Part shown: piece by piece, positions 1 through 6,176 of the stretch
How the letters are laid out: each line of letters opens with the position of its first letter
How positions within the stretch are numbered: position 1 is the first letter of the stretch
The notes under the pieces: model-generated
Databases searched by the model: none
Told to the model about the DNA's origin: nothing
Seen by the model: the letters and a program-made list of their open reading frames with translations, nothing else
DNA from: Roseiarcus sp.
GTDB taxonomy: Bacteria > Pseudomonadota > Alphaproteobacteria > Rhizobiales > Beijerinckiaceae
Length of the DNA stretch: 8,083 nucleotides
Direction: 5' to 3'
Assembly (NCBI GenBank): GCA_030153205.1
Contig: JASLHV010000502.1
Location: 1 to 8,083 of the forward strand
Made by a program: the position numbers and the translations under genes

Positions 1-378
1 ACGCCGGCGACGAAAGACATCAAGAGATCCTATACCGTCGGTTCCGCCCGTAGCCCCGTCGATGCAAATCTGTACCGTCAGAGGGCTGCTCTTGTGATGC
101 GTCGTCCGTCCCAAACTGCCCCGCACGAAACCTCGAAGCCCTGCGGAAATACCTCGTCTGGCGACAAGGCAAACCGACCGCGGGCGTCCGAACGGGGCCC
201 GGTCGCTTGCGATCCTTTCCTTCAATTGCAGAGCGATTGATACAGAAGGGTCTTTTGGGGGTCGATATAATAAGATTTTAGGGTCAGCTTCGGCGCTGAA
301 CGAGTATCGGGCCAAAGAAGGCGGCCAGCCCAACCGCTCAGTCGCGACATCGAAATTTGCAGCGCGTCGGCGACTCGA
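1..378. other. left flank, no supported gene
   Basis: I see no gene here. Several frames are open for 70-80 codons, but none has a good start with a ribosome binding site, and their composition does not look protein-like. One plus frame is open from the window edge to a TAG at 51-53 and could be the last 16 residues of a gene lying to the left, which cannot be judged from so little. An imperfect GC-rich hairpin spans 176-204: GACC and GGGC pair with GCCC and GGTC around a two-base bulge. It has no T-run on either side, so it is at best a weak distal terminator for the kinase transcript arriving from the right. An AT-rich patch at 264-279 contains a perfect TATAAT on the plus strand (266-271), with no matching -35 at a suitable distance. 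Confidence 0.4.
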
Positions 379-1764
379 TCAGGGCGCGGCGCGGGGCACG
401 ACCGTCGCGTCGGATCGGGGGGAGAGTTCGAAACGGGCGCCGGGCGCATTGTCTTTGACCGTCAAGGCCAAGCCATGCAAGGCCGCGATCGTTTTCGCGA
501 TACTCAGGCCGAGACCGTGACCAGAGGCGCCCTGCCCGGTTTCGGCGCGATAGAAACGTTGAAATACTTTGTCACGTTCCGAGGCAGGGATTCCGGCGCC
601 ATTGTCATAGACTCGAATGACCGGGCGCTGATCGACGATTGCCGTCTCGAGTCGCACCCGCCCGCCGGAGGGCGTGAATTTGATCGCATTGTCGATGAGG
701 TTCGATATCGCCTCGCGCATCAAGTCCGCGTCGCCGCGCATCGGCGCCGCCACCGGCGTCTCCAGCGTCATCTCGATCGATTTTGCAAGCGCGACAGGCT
801 CATAAAACTCGAACAGGTCGGCGCAGATTTTCGAAAGATCGATTTCCTGGAACGCCGCGGCGCGCAGGCCGCTCTCGATCGCGGAGACGCGCAGCAACGC
901 CGCGATCATGACGATCGATCTATCGAGCTGATCGAGCGCCTCTTCAACGGCCAGTCTTAGCGCATGATCATCATTCTCGGCGGCCAGGCCTCGTTCGAGC
1001 TTTGCGCGCATGACCGCCAGGGGCGTACGCAGATCGTGCGCAATATTGTCGCCGACGCTTTTCAATTGATCGAGCAGCCGCGCCAATTCGTCGAGCATAA
1101 GATTGACGGCCCGCGAGATTTTATCGATGTCGTCATCGCTGCGACCGTATGGAAGACGAGCCCCGAGGTCGCCCTTCATGATGCGGGCGATGGTCTCATG
1201 AATGACCGCGAGGCGTTTGGTCGCGCGACGCGCGAAAAAGGCGCCGATGGCGAGCGCCAGCGCAATCGCCGGCCCGATGCCCGCCATTAAGGAACGCAAT
1301 ACCGTGCTGCGGATTTCGTAGACTTCCACGAGGCTGCGGCCGAGCAAAAGAACGCCGCCGTCGGTGCGATGACGCGCAACAAAGAGAGCGGGTTCCGAAT
1401 GGCCTTCAGCGCCGGACGCCCGAGCTTTGCCGACGAAGTGAGCTTCGCCGTCGATCGGAATATTGGGAAGCGCGTTGATATTTCCGAAGATCAACGCGCC
1501 ATCAGCGGCGAAGAGCGCGACATAGTCGAGACGACGCAAGTCTCGGGTCAAACGTAACTCAAGCGCGCGGCGCAGGTTATCGTCGCTTTCCAAGACCCCT
1601 TTGGCGGCCTCGTCGGCCAGAACGACGCGCAGCCGCGCCACGTCCAAGGTGGAGATTTCCAGATAGACGACTGCGAAAACCGCCGCGGTCGCGGCTGCGG
1701 TCGCGAGCGCAAAAGCAATGGCGAGGCGAAACGCTGTCGACCGAAAAAGCTCAAACATCCACAT
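379..1764 (-). CDS. sensor histidine kinase of a two-component system
   Basis: Inner-membrane sensor kinase that should autophosphorylate on a histidine and pass the phosphate to the regulator encoded just upstream. From the start chosen here (461 aa): a first membrane helix at about 11-35, a periplasmic loop of about 120 residues without cysteines, a second helix at about 159-178, then HAMP, and the HisKA dimer helices with phosphoacceptor H243 in NIAHDLRTPL. The ATPase domain follows, with the N box (SNLIDNAIKFT, N355 and N359), the G1 box DNGAGI at about 387-392, the F box FQRFYR at about 401-406 and the G2 box GHGLGL at about 415-420. All catalytic motifs are intact and the length is typical. 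The longest reading starts at a TTG (1779). ATG codons at 1764 and 1758 are better, giving a 14- or 8-base overlap with the regulator stop, so translation is probably coupled. The loop is not diagnostic and the signal is unknown. Confidence 0.93.
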   Translation of the reverse strand: MWMFELFRSTAFRLAIAFALATAAATAAVFAVVYLEISTLDVARLRVVLADEAAKGVLESDDNLRRALELRLTRDLRRLDYVALFAADGALIFGNINALPNIPIDGEAHFVGKARASGAEGHSEPALFVARHRTDGGVLLLGRSLVEVYEIRSTVLRSLMAGIGPAIALALAIGAFFARRATKRLAVIHETIARIMKGDLGARLPYGRSDDDIDKISRAVNLMLDELARLLDQLKSVGDNIAHDLRTPLAVMRAKLERGLAAENDDHALRLAVEEALDQLDRSIVMIAALLRVSAIESGLRAAAFQEIDLSKICADLFEFYEPVALAKSIEMTLETPVAAPMRGDADLMREAISNLIDNAIKFTPSGGRVRLETAIVDQRPVIRVYDNGAGIPASERDKVFQRFYRAETGQGASGHGLGLSIAKTIAALHGLALTVKDNAPGARFELSPRSDATVVPRAAP

Positions 1765-2455
1765 GAAGCATGAATCCAACGCCGCGGATATTGGTGATCA
1801 GCGGCGCCTCGCCCTTCGCGTCGACCTTGCGGCGTAAATTGCTGATATGCACGTCGACGACATTGGTCTGCGGCAAAAAATTGTAGTGCCAAACATCTTC
1901 GAGAAGCATGGCTCTGGTCACAACCTGATTGGGACGACGAACAAAATATTCAAGCAATTTGAATTCTCTCGGCAACAGGTCGATCGACCGGCCGCTCCGT
2001 CGTACTGTGCGCTCGACGAGATCCATCTCCAAAGATCCGGCGCGCAACCTCGTCGTACGGACATCGTCCAAGCGACGGAGCAAGGCTTCGACTCTCGCTG
2101 TCAATTCGTCCAGCGCGAAGGGTTTGACCAAATAGTCGTCGCCGCCGGCCTTGAGGCCGCGAATACGCTCGTCGATCGCGGTGAGCGCGCTGATAACCAA
2201 GACCGGCGTCTTGACCCCTTCATCGCGCAAAGTCGTGATGATCGAAAGCCCGTCCTCTCCGTGAAGCATCCGGTCCAGGATCAGGAGCGAGACGCCGTTC
2301 GTTCTCGCCACGCGCAATCCCGCCTCGCGCGTCTCTTCGAGCTGCACTTCATAACCGCGCTGACAAAGCTCGGCTCTGATCTCTTCGGCCAGCCCCGGCT
2401 CGTCTTCGACCAAAAGCAGCAAGGGCACTTTGCTGGAGCCATCGAGCGCCAACAT
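1751..2455 (-). CDS. OmpR/PhoB-family DNA-binding response regulator
   Basis: Cytoplasmic transcription factor of 234 aa, partner of the kinase encoded directly downstream. The receiver domain (about 12-126) has the acidic pocket E17/D18, phosphoacceptor D61 in LLILDRML, S89 at the conserved Ser/Thr position, and K111 in the KPF motif. A winged-helix Trans_Reg_C domain follows at about 137-231, with PREFKLLEYF, the recognition-helix region around TNVVDVHISNLRRKVD, and the wing GVGF. Everything expected is present. The wording of the DNA-binding domain recalls the CusR/TctD branch of OmpR-type regulators, but the target cannot be read from the sequence. The ATG at 2455 is preceded by GGAGG only two bases away. 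That is tight, and the TTG at codon 2 would have five-base spacing, so the exact start is open. The kinase start overlaps its 3' end, showing an operon. The nearby porin, on the same strand but behind its own terminator, is the obvious candidate target (inference). Confidence 0.94.
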   Translation of the reverse strand: MLALDGSSKVPLLLLVEDEPGLAEEIRAELCQRGYEVQLEETREAGLRVARTNGVSLLILDRMLHGEDGLSIITTLRDEGVKTPVLVISALTAIDERIRGLKAGGDDYLVKPFALDELTARVEALLRRLDDVRTTRLRAGSLEMDLVERTVRRSGRSIDLLPREFKLLEYFVRRPNQVVTRAMLLEDVWHYNFLPQTNVVDVHISNLRRKVDAKGEAPLITNIRGVGFMLHVDV

Positions 2456-2485
2456 CGCCTCCGTCGACTATCCCCTTACGAATGC

Positions 2486-2506
2486 CTCCTGTCTCGAAGG
2501 CAGGAG
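2486..2506 (-). repeat. inverted repeat in the response-regulator leader
   Basis: Perfect 6-bp arms (CTCCTG and CAGGAG) around a 9-base loop, between the candidate promoter and the regulator start codon. In the transcript the second arm contains an AGGAGG-like stretch paired with CTCC in the first arm. It could be a leader hairpin or a dyad operator, for example for autoregulation. Neither is proven. Confidence 0.35.
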
Positions 2507-2528
2507 AATCGTCACGCCCAGTTGAGGT

Positions 2529-2556
2529 CATATATCGGCCACGCCGAACGGTGCAA
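2529..2556 (-). promoter_or_regulatory. candidate sigma70-type promoter of the regulator-kinase operon
   Basis: On the minus strand a TTGCAC box (2556-2551) and a TATATG box (2534-2529) are 16 bp apart. They lie downstream of the porin terminator and about 74 bases before the regulator ATG. Each box matches the consensus only partly (3/6 and 4/6), but the position between a terminator and the first gene of an operon supports it. Confidence 0.4.
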
Positions 2557-2565
2557 GACCGCGCG

Positions 2566-2598
2566 CAAAATGATACGGCCGCCCCGAAGGACGGCCGC
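2566..2598 (-). terminator. Rho-independent terminator of the porin gene
   Basis: Thirty bases past the porin stop, the minus-strand transcript can form a 9-bp stem (CGGCCGUCC with GGGCGGCCG, one G-U pair) closed by an exceptionally stable C(UUCG)G tetraloop. A U-containing tail (UAUCAUUUU) follows. The stem occupies 2576-2597. This separates the porin transcript from the two-component operon, although some readthrough is possible because the tail is not a pure U-run. Confidence 0.75.
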
Positions 2599-2627
2599 TG
2601 GTCAGCAATCGGCGTTTTGGGTCGCGA

Positions 2628-4262
2628 TCAGAAGGGATAGTAGCGGAACGAAGCCAAGACGACGTTTTCGTCGGCCTTCGGCGTTCCGCCGACGCCAGCA
2701 AAGCCCTGGTCCTGGGTGAAGGAATACTGCAGGCCCCAGCGGACCATGCCGTAATCACCCTTGGCGATCGTATCCCAGAAGCCTACCGTGATCTGCCCAA
2801 CCTCTTTCGGCGCCTTGTAAGCCGTGCAAGTCGCAGTCGAGAAGTTCGAGAAGCAGCCGGTCTGAACGTAGCGTGGATCGCCCCAACCATTGGCGGCCGC
2901 GGTGCCTGGGACGAAAACCGCCTGGGTGAATTCTTCGCCGGCATAAGCGTAGACGTCGAGCCAATTGGCGGCGTGGAGGATGCCGCCGACCATAAGCTGC
3001 GTCTCCGGGATCGGCTTGAGGAGCCCGTTGGCGGGATTGTAGGTCACGTCGGGCAATTGGCTCGTGCCGTAGCGGCCGATGCCGCTACCCGTCAAGCCAG
3101 AGAACTGGACGTCGAACCAACCGGGCACCACCTGCGCCACGATGCCGCCGCCAAAGCCGCCGCCCCAGACTTCATGCGTGCCAGATCCGCTGGGTCCGAC
3201 GGCCGAAGTCAACACATCAGAGAACTGCCGCGCGAGGCCATAGAACTCGGCATGTACCTTGTTGGGGCCGATAGTGGGATCCCAGGAGACCTTGCCGACG
3301 AAGTCGGGCATCTGATTGAAGGAATATGTATTACACGCGTTAAGCAGCGAGAAACTCGAGCCGCCGTTCAGCGCCGCAGCCTGACTGCTGGCGAGGCCGC
3401 AGGCGTTGTTCACGCTGGCGACGACGCCGGCGGGGGCCGTTCCAGCGAACGTCGTCGCGCCGGTTTCAACTGAGGCGCCGACTTGGAAATTCGCGCCGAT
3501 ATCCTGCACCACGCGAAGCTGCGGCTGCCGAGCCCAGCTAAAGCCCGGAACGTATTGCGCGTCGATCGTCAGCGGAATTTGCTCAGAGCGTGGCTTGATG
3601 CCGCCAAAGCCGTTGAGCGTGACCAGCGACCAGGTTTGACCGGCGAGGACGTGAGTTCCCCAGGCGTTTTCGTCAATCTGGCCGTACAGGTGCCGGATGC
3701 GCGGTTGATAAGAGTTCGACTCGTTGGAGTTCGCCGTCTGCCCGGCGCCGAGGAAGTCGAATTCTCCGTAACCGGCGAAGGTCGTGACAGGATCGACCTT
3801 GCCTTCGACCAACAGCGACAAGCGGCTCTGGCGGGCGCTGAGACGGAACTCACCCGAGTGACCAGTGGCGTTGTTCCGGTACGGAATCTGCCCGAAATTC
3901 GTGTCAACGTCCGAAATCATATTGTGGTCGCGCCACACGCCTTCGAGAGCGAAGAAGCCGCCGGGCGTAATCGTTAGACCTTTGTAGCAGAACTTGCCTG
4001 GTGGGCAGACCTCGATCGGCGATCCCTTGGTCGTTGGCAACGGACCGTGCGCCGCGACACGCTGGACTTCCTGTTGGGTCTGCGCCTGCGCATGGGCCTG
4101 CGCATCGAGGCGCTTCTCGAGGGACATCAATCGCGCCTTCAGCTCGCGGATTTCCGCGGCGGTCGAGGCGGCGTCCTCAGCGCGGGCGGGAGTGGCCATC
4201 GCCGAGGCGAATACGCCAAGCGCGAGTGACGCCAGCAGCGCCGTTCTAAAATTCGCAAGCAT
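2628..4262 (-). CDS. DcaP-family trimeric outer-membrane porin
   Basis: Outer-membrane beta-barrel channel, 544 aa from the start chosen here. A Sec signal peptide occupies about 1-28 (a hydrophobic run ALLASLALGVFASAM, then a cleavage site after ARA). A short N-terminal coiled coil follows at about 34-70 (AAEIRELKARLMSLEKRLDAQ), as in DcaP porins, which use it in the periplasm for trimer formation. The barrel begins near LTITPGGFFALEGVWRDHN and carries the conserved stretches FRLSARQSRLSLLVEG and DFLGAGQTANSNESNSYQPR, and IPLTIDAQYVPGFSWARQPQ. It ends in the aromatic FRYYPF signature read by the BAM assembly machinery. Six cysteines fall into three local pairs (86/92, 288/310, 470/479). The ATG at 4262 has GGGGG upstream and gives the cleaner signal peptide; an ATG at 4277 (five more residues) is the alternative. 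The substrate is unknown: DcaP relatives pass dicarboxylates or other small anions, and the upstream Pho-like box would suggest phosphate (inference). Confidence 0.9.
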   Translation of the reverse strand: MLANFRTALLASLALGVFASAMATPARAEDAASTAAEIRELKARLMSLEKRLDAQAHAQAQTQQEVQRVAAHGPLPTTKGSPIEVCPPGKFCYKGLTITPGGFFALEGVWRDHNMISDVDTNFGQIPYRNNATGHSGEFRLSARQSRLSLLVEGKVDPVTTFAGYGEFDFLGAGQTANSNESNSYQPRIRHLYGQIDENAWGTHVLAGQTWSLVTLNGFGGIKPRSEQIPLTIDAQYVPGFSWARQPQLRVVQDIGANFQVGASVETGATTFAGTAPAGVVASVNNACGLASSQAAALNGGSSFSLLNACNTYSFNQMPDFVGKVSWDPTIGPNKVHAEFYGLARQFSDVLTSAVGPSGSGTHEVWGGGFGGGIVAQVVPGWFDVQFSGLTGSGIGRYGTSQLPDVTYNPANGLLKPIPETQLMVGGILHAANWLDVYAYAGEEFTQAVFVPGTAAANGWGDPRYVQTGCFSNFSTATCTAYKAPKEVGQITVGFWDTIAKGDYGMVRWGLQYSFTQDQGFAGVGGTPKADENVVLASFRYYPF

Positions 4263-4309
4263 AAGCAACGCCCCCATCTGTTCGTTGCGTCTAGGCGTAA
4301 GGGGCGCGC

Positions 4310-4327
4310 GTGACAGTTCTGTAACAA
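4310..4327 (-). promoter_or_regulatory. Pho-box-like direct repeat upstream of the porin
   Basis: Read on the minus strand: TTGTTAC, four bases AGAA, then CTGTCAC. This is the architecture of a PhoB box (two 7-bp repeats, 4-bp AT-rich spacer). The second half matches the E. coli consensus 7/7, and the whole matches 14/18 by my count. It ends 47 bases before the porin ATG at 4262, where a Pho box replacing a -35 element would sit. A clear -10 is lacking; TACGCC or TAGACG around 4299-4288 are the only weak candidates. The neighbouring regulator belongs to the same OmpR/PhoB family, which also binds direct repeats, so either protein could be the user. Confidence 0.45.
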
Positions 4328-4388
4328 AGGCGGCGTTGCCTAATGTCGGAAAATCACCAAATCAAATTCCCGGCGCGATTGAAAAGGG

Positions 4389-4400
4389 CGAGGCGCCTCG
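4389..4400. repeat. 12-bp perfect palindrome
   Basis: CGAGGCGCCTCG is its own reverse complement. It lies about 130 bp upstream of the porin start, beyond the Pho-like box. It could be an operator for a dimeric regulator or the base of a small RNA stem. In GC-rich DNA such palindromes also arise by chance. Confidence 0.3.
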
Positions 4401-4444
4401 TATGCGCTTGGTAATACGGGTAAAAATATGGGGCGTCACTTTTT

Positions 4445-4463
4445 CGCCACAGGGCGTTTTTTT
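4445..4463 (+). terminator. small intrinsic-terminator-like hairpin, no gene assigned
   Basis: On the plus strand CGCC, loop ACAG and GGCG are followed by seven consecutive Ts. The stem is only 4 bp, weak alone, but the uninterrupted T-run is unusual for this GC-rich DNA. The CGCC arm can instead pair with a GGCG just upstream (around 4432-4435), giving mutually exclusive stems. No plus-strand protein gene precedes it, so if real it would end a small RNA or antisense transcript from the porin upstream region. Confidence 0.3.
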
Positions 4464-4530
4464 CAACGAGTCCTCTCTGACGTAGGGCTACCGCGGCTCA
4501 TGAATCTCCTCTTTGCGACCGGGGGACGAA

Positions 4531-4546
4531 GGCGCCGAAAGGCGCC
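4531..4546 (+). repeat. GGCGCC hairpin with GAAA loop
   Basis: Two GGCGCC arms flank GAAA, so plus-strand RNA would form a 6-bp stem with a stable GNRA tetraloop. No T-run follows; a pyrimidine-rich stretch (TTCTCCCTCCCC) comes shortly after at 4557-4568. The function is unknown; it is a candidate small-RNA structural element. Confidence 0.35.
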
Positions 4547-4785
4547 AATTCACCGATTCTCCCTCCCCGACGCTTACATGCTAGACGCCGAAGCAGATTG
4601 GCGCCGACTCATATAGTAAGCCGACGTCTACGATGGAGCGTAGCCTCGTTAGGCCGGCGATAAAGCACATAGAAATTTTTGAACCGGCGAAGCGTCCTAA
4701 ATGCGCGTCTAGCGCGCTCGCTGCGTGGTTTGCGGCCTTGACACCTTCTCTACCGAGCGCCGCGCCGTTCGATCCGGTTCGATGA

Positions 4786-4821
4786 CTCGCTCCACGCGGA
4801 GGCCTCGCTCCACGCGGAGGC
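4786..4821. repeat. exact tandem duplication of an 18-bp unit
   Basis: CTCGCTCCACGCGGAGGC occurs twice in direct succession without a mismatch. Each copy contains a small dyad (CTCC, four bases, GGAG). The unit length is a multiple of three, but no convincing gene runs through it. An overlapping short direct repeat, GTTCGAT spaced by three bases, lies just upstream at 4767-4783. Exact identity suggests recent slippage. Confidence 0.7.
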
Positions 4822-5810
4822 CAAAGGGGAAATGGGTGGCGTCCCACAAGTTCATGCGCGGGTTCGCACGCCTCTCGCCCAGCGCCGCTCGTCAATACGT
4901 GCAGTCATTTTCCTATAACTATGCAAGCGTGGGTTGAACCACCGCGCCGTACCAATCGGCTGAAGCAGCCAGCCTCCGCGCTCAACGCTCAATATTCTTT
5001 AAAAAGGTCGCAAGTCCTGGTCATCGCGAACGCTAGCTTCGCCGCGCGAGGCTACAACGCAGAGTTGCCGTCGGAAAAGGAACCTTTCGGCGTCAACGAT
5101 AGTTTCTAAGCTACCCGAATACGACAATGTCGCAGGGCAGTACGCTCGCGCGCAAAATTCCGCGTGCGTTCGAGCCAAGCGAAGTAGTGTCGGCGGTTAC
5201 CTATCGATTTTCTTGATGCGCCGTGTCCCCACGCAACCCGTCGAAATTCGCGCCGCCACTCCGCGAAGAACCCTACTTCCCCGTTGAGCCGCGCTTCCAT
5301 GGACTTACGTAACGGCGCCGTGAGATATGCGCCTCCCTACCCCGGGCGACGATAAGCCTCGTAAATACATCGCAAAAGAACGTCGATACTCTTACGCATA
5401 AGAATTTTTAGGAAACCGCTTTGCCGACCGAAATGGTCACGACCCGAAAGAGTTTATTTTCGAATAGATCAATGAATGCGCGCATTGGCACAAAAAAAGT
5501 GGCGCGCAGCGAATAAATGCATGGCGGGCACACGCTGACGTAAGCGACGCCCCACTCTTTCGGCTCGGCCAGGAGCACATGAAAGAACGACGGCCCGCCA
5601 GCCTAACACCTACATCCTTCGCCACGCTCGGACGATCGCTCTTCGCATTCGTAATACGCATTCCTTCAATTCCACAAAGGACGGTAGGAACGCGGATTTG
5701 TTCTCGATTAGTCCCAGAAATAGCGATCCATACCCTATCGACTGCCGTACCCGCTGGGGGTCGAGATGAACCAAAATGAGCCGTACGCTACCATCTATCC
5801 CACGCAATAG

Positions 5811-5841
5811 TTGCAACTTTGTCGTAAAAGGTGCATATAGG
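5811..5841 (+). promoter_or_regulatory. candidate promoter of the small HTH gene
   Basis: A TTGCAA box at 5811-5816 is followed after 17-19 bp by the CATATAGG region (5834-5841), which offers a modest -10. Transcription would start near 5847, giving a leader of about 30 bases before the ATG at 5876. That also argues against the in-frame GTG at 5831 as the start. Confidence 0.4.
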
Positions 5842-5875
5842 CCCGCGTACCTCTATTCCAATAATCGGAGTGAAT

Positions 5876-6091
5876 ATGGCTAAAACAGCAGTACGTCGGA
5901 AAACGGCGTCCGTCAGACGGGTTTGGTCGAAGGACGATCTCAAGGTTTTGAAGGGCATGGCTCGTAAAGAGTCGCTGTCCAAAATTGCGAAATCCTTGAA
6001 GCGAACGGAAGGCGCCACGCGTCACAAGGCGACGCTGATGGGCATTTCGTTGCGGATGACCCCCAAGAAACGCGCTGCCAAGAAGCGCTAA
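5876..6091 (+). CDS. small basic Myb/SANT-like helix-turn-helix protein
   Basis: A 71-residue, strongly basic protein (24 Lys/Arg). A disordered basic N-terminus of about 15 residues precedes a compact three-helix core: VWSKDDLKVLKGMARKESL with the helix-1 tryptophan W17, then SKIAKSLKRT, then the likely recognition helix EGATRHKATLMGISL. A lysine-rich tail (PKKRAAKKR) ends it. The W-x(n)-L-x-x-IA-x-x-L-x-RTEGA-x-R-x-KA-x-x-LGI pattern is that of small conserved hypothetical proteins common in Alphaproteobacteria, which resemble the Myb/SANT fold or GcrA N-terminus. DNA binding is therefore likely; targets are unknown. The ATG at 5876 has GGAG at 5867-5870 with five-base spacing, much better than the upstream GTG at 5831. 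It stands alone, with its own candidate promoter, and converges on the epimerase gene. Confidence 0.8.
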   Translation: MAKTAVRRKTASVRRVWSKDDLKVLKGMARKESLSKIAKSLKRTEGATRHKATLMGISLRMTPKKRAAKKR

Positions 6092-6149
6092 AACTGCAGG
6101 CGGCTGACGCCCATAGAGGCGCGGCGACGAATTTGAGAGGTTCTACCAT

Positions 6150-6167
6150 CGGCCGCCAAAGCGGCCG
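6150..6167. terminator. GC-rich hairpin between convergent genes
   Basis: CGGCCGC, loop CAAA and GCGGCCG form a perfect 7-bp stem in the 85-bp gap between the HTH gene and the epimerase gene. It is in the right place for a shared bidirectional terminator. There is no T-run on either strand, so termination may be weak or assisted by Rho. Confidence 0.45.
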
Positions 6168-6176
6168 GAGGAGACG

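Larger units (their letters stand above)
4328..5810. other. long gene-free stretch
   Basis: About 1.5 kb without a supportable gene. Open frames of 60-104 codons occur on both strands (for example minus 4895-4581 and minus 5300-5106), but they lack ribosome binding sites, have erratic codon use and match no family I recognise. The left third holds the structured elements listed separately at 4389-4400, 4445-4463, 4531-4546 and 4786-4821. The right part (about 4900-5800) looks more AT-rich than the flanking genes and has only small palindromes, such as ACGGCGCCGT near 5310. No tRNA, insertion-sequence ends or CRISPR repeats were seen. It may be decayed DNA or may hold unrecognised small RNAs. 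Confidence 0.55.

Noticed and set aside
266..271. Perfect TATAAT on the plus strand
   Set aside because: The nearest -35-like TTGATA is 23 bp away, and no plus-strand gene follows; the kinase gene runs in the opposite direction.
475..960. Plus-strand open frame of 161 codons inside the kinase gene
   Set aside because: It is antisense to a kinase with all catalytic motifs intact, its translation is Arg-rich and low in hydrophobic order, and it has no family resemblance. It is a shadow of the GC-rich gene.
1847..2719. Plus-strand open frame of 290 codons across the regulator and the porin 3' end
   Set aside because: It is antisense to the regulator and crosses the porin terminator. The translation is dominated by Arg/Gln/Asp typical of antisense frames.
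4766..4783. Double GTTCGAT resembling a tRNA T-loop or LexA site
   Set aside because: No tRNA arms can be folded around it, and the spacing between the GTTC halves is six rather than the seven of the alphaproteobacterial LexA box.
4581..4895. Minus-strand open frame of 104 codons in the gene-free stretch
   Set aside because: No ribosome binding site, no recognisable motif, and it includes the 18-bp tandem duplication. It is more likely chance.
5390..5409. TCTTA-CGCA-TAAGA followed by ATTTTT, resembling a tiny terminator
   Set aside because: The stem is five mostly A-T pairs and too weak, and no gene ends there.
5610..5816. Minus-strand TTG-started frame of 68 codons with some protein-like hydrophobic stretches
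   Set aside because: Third codon positions are not GC-biased like the real genes here, there is no ribosome binding site, and its start lies on the candidate promoter of the HTH gene.
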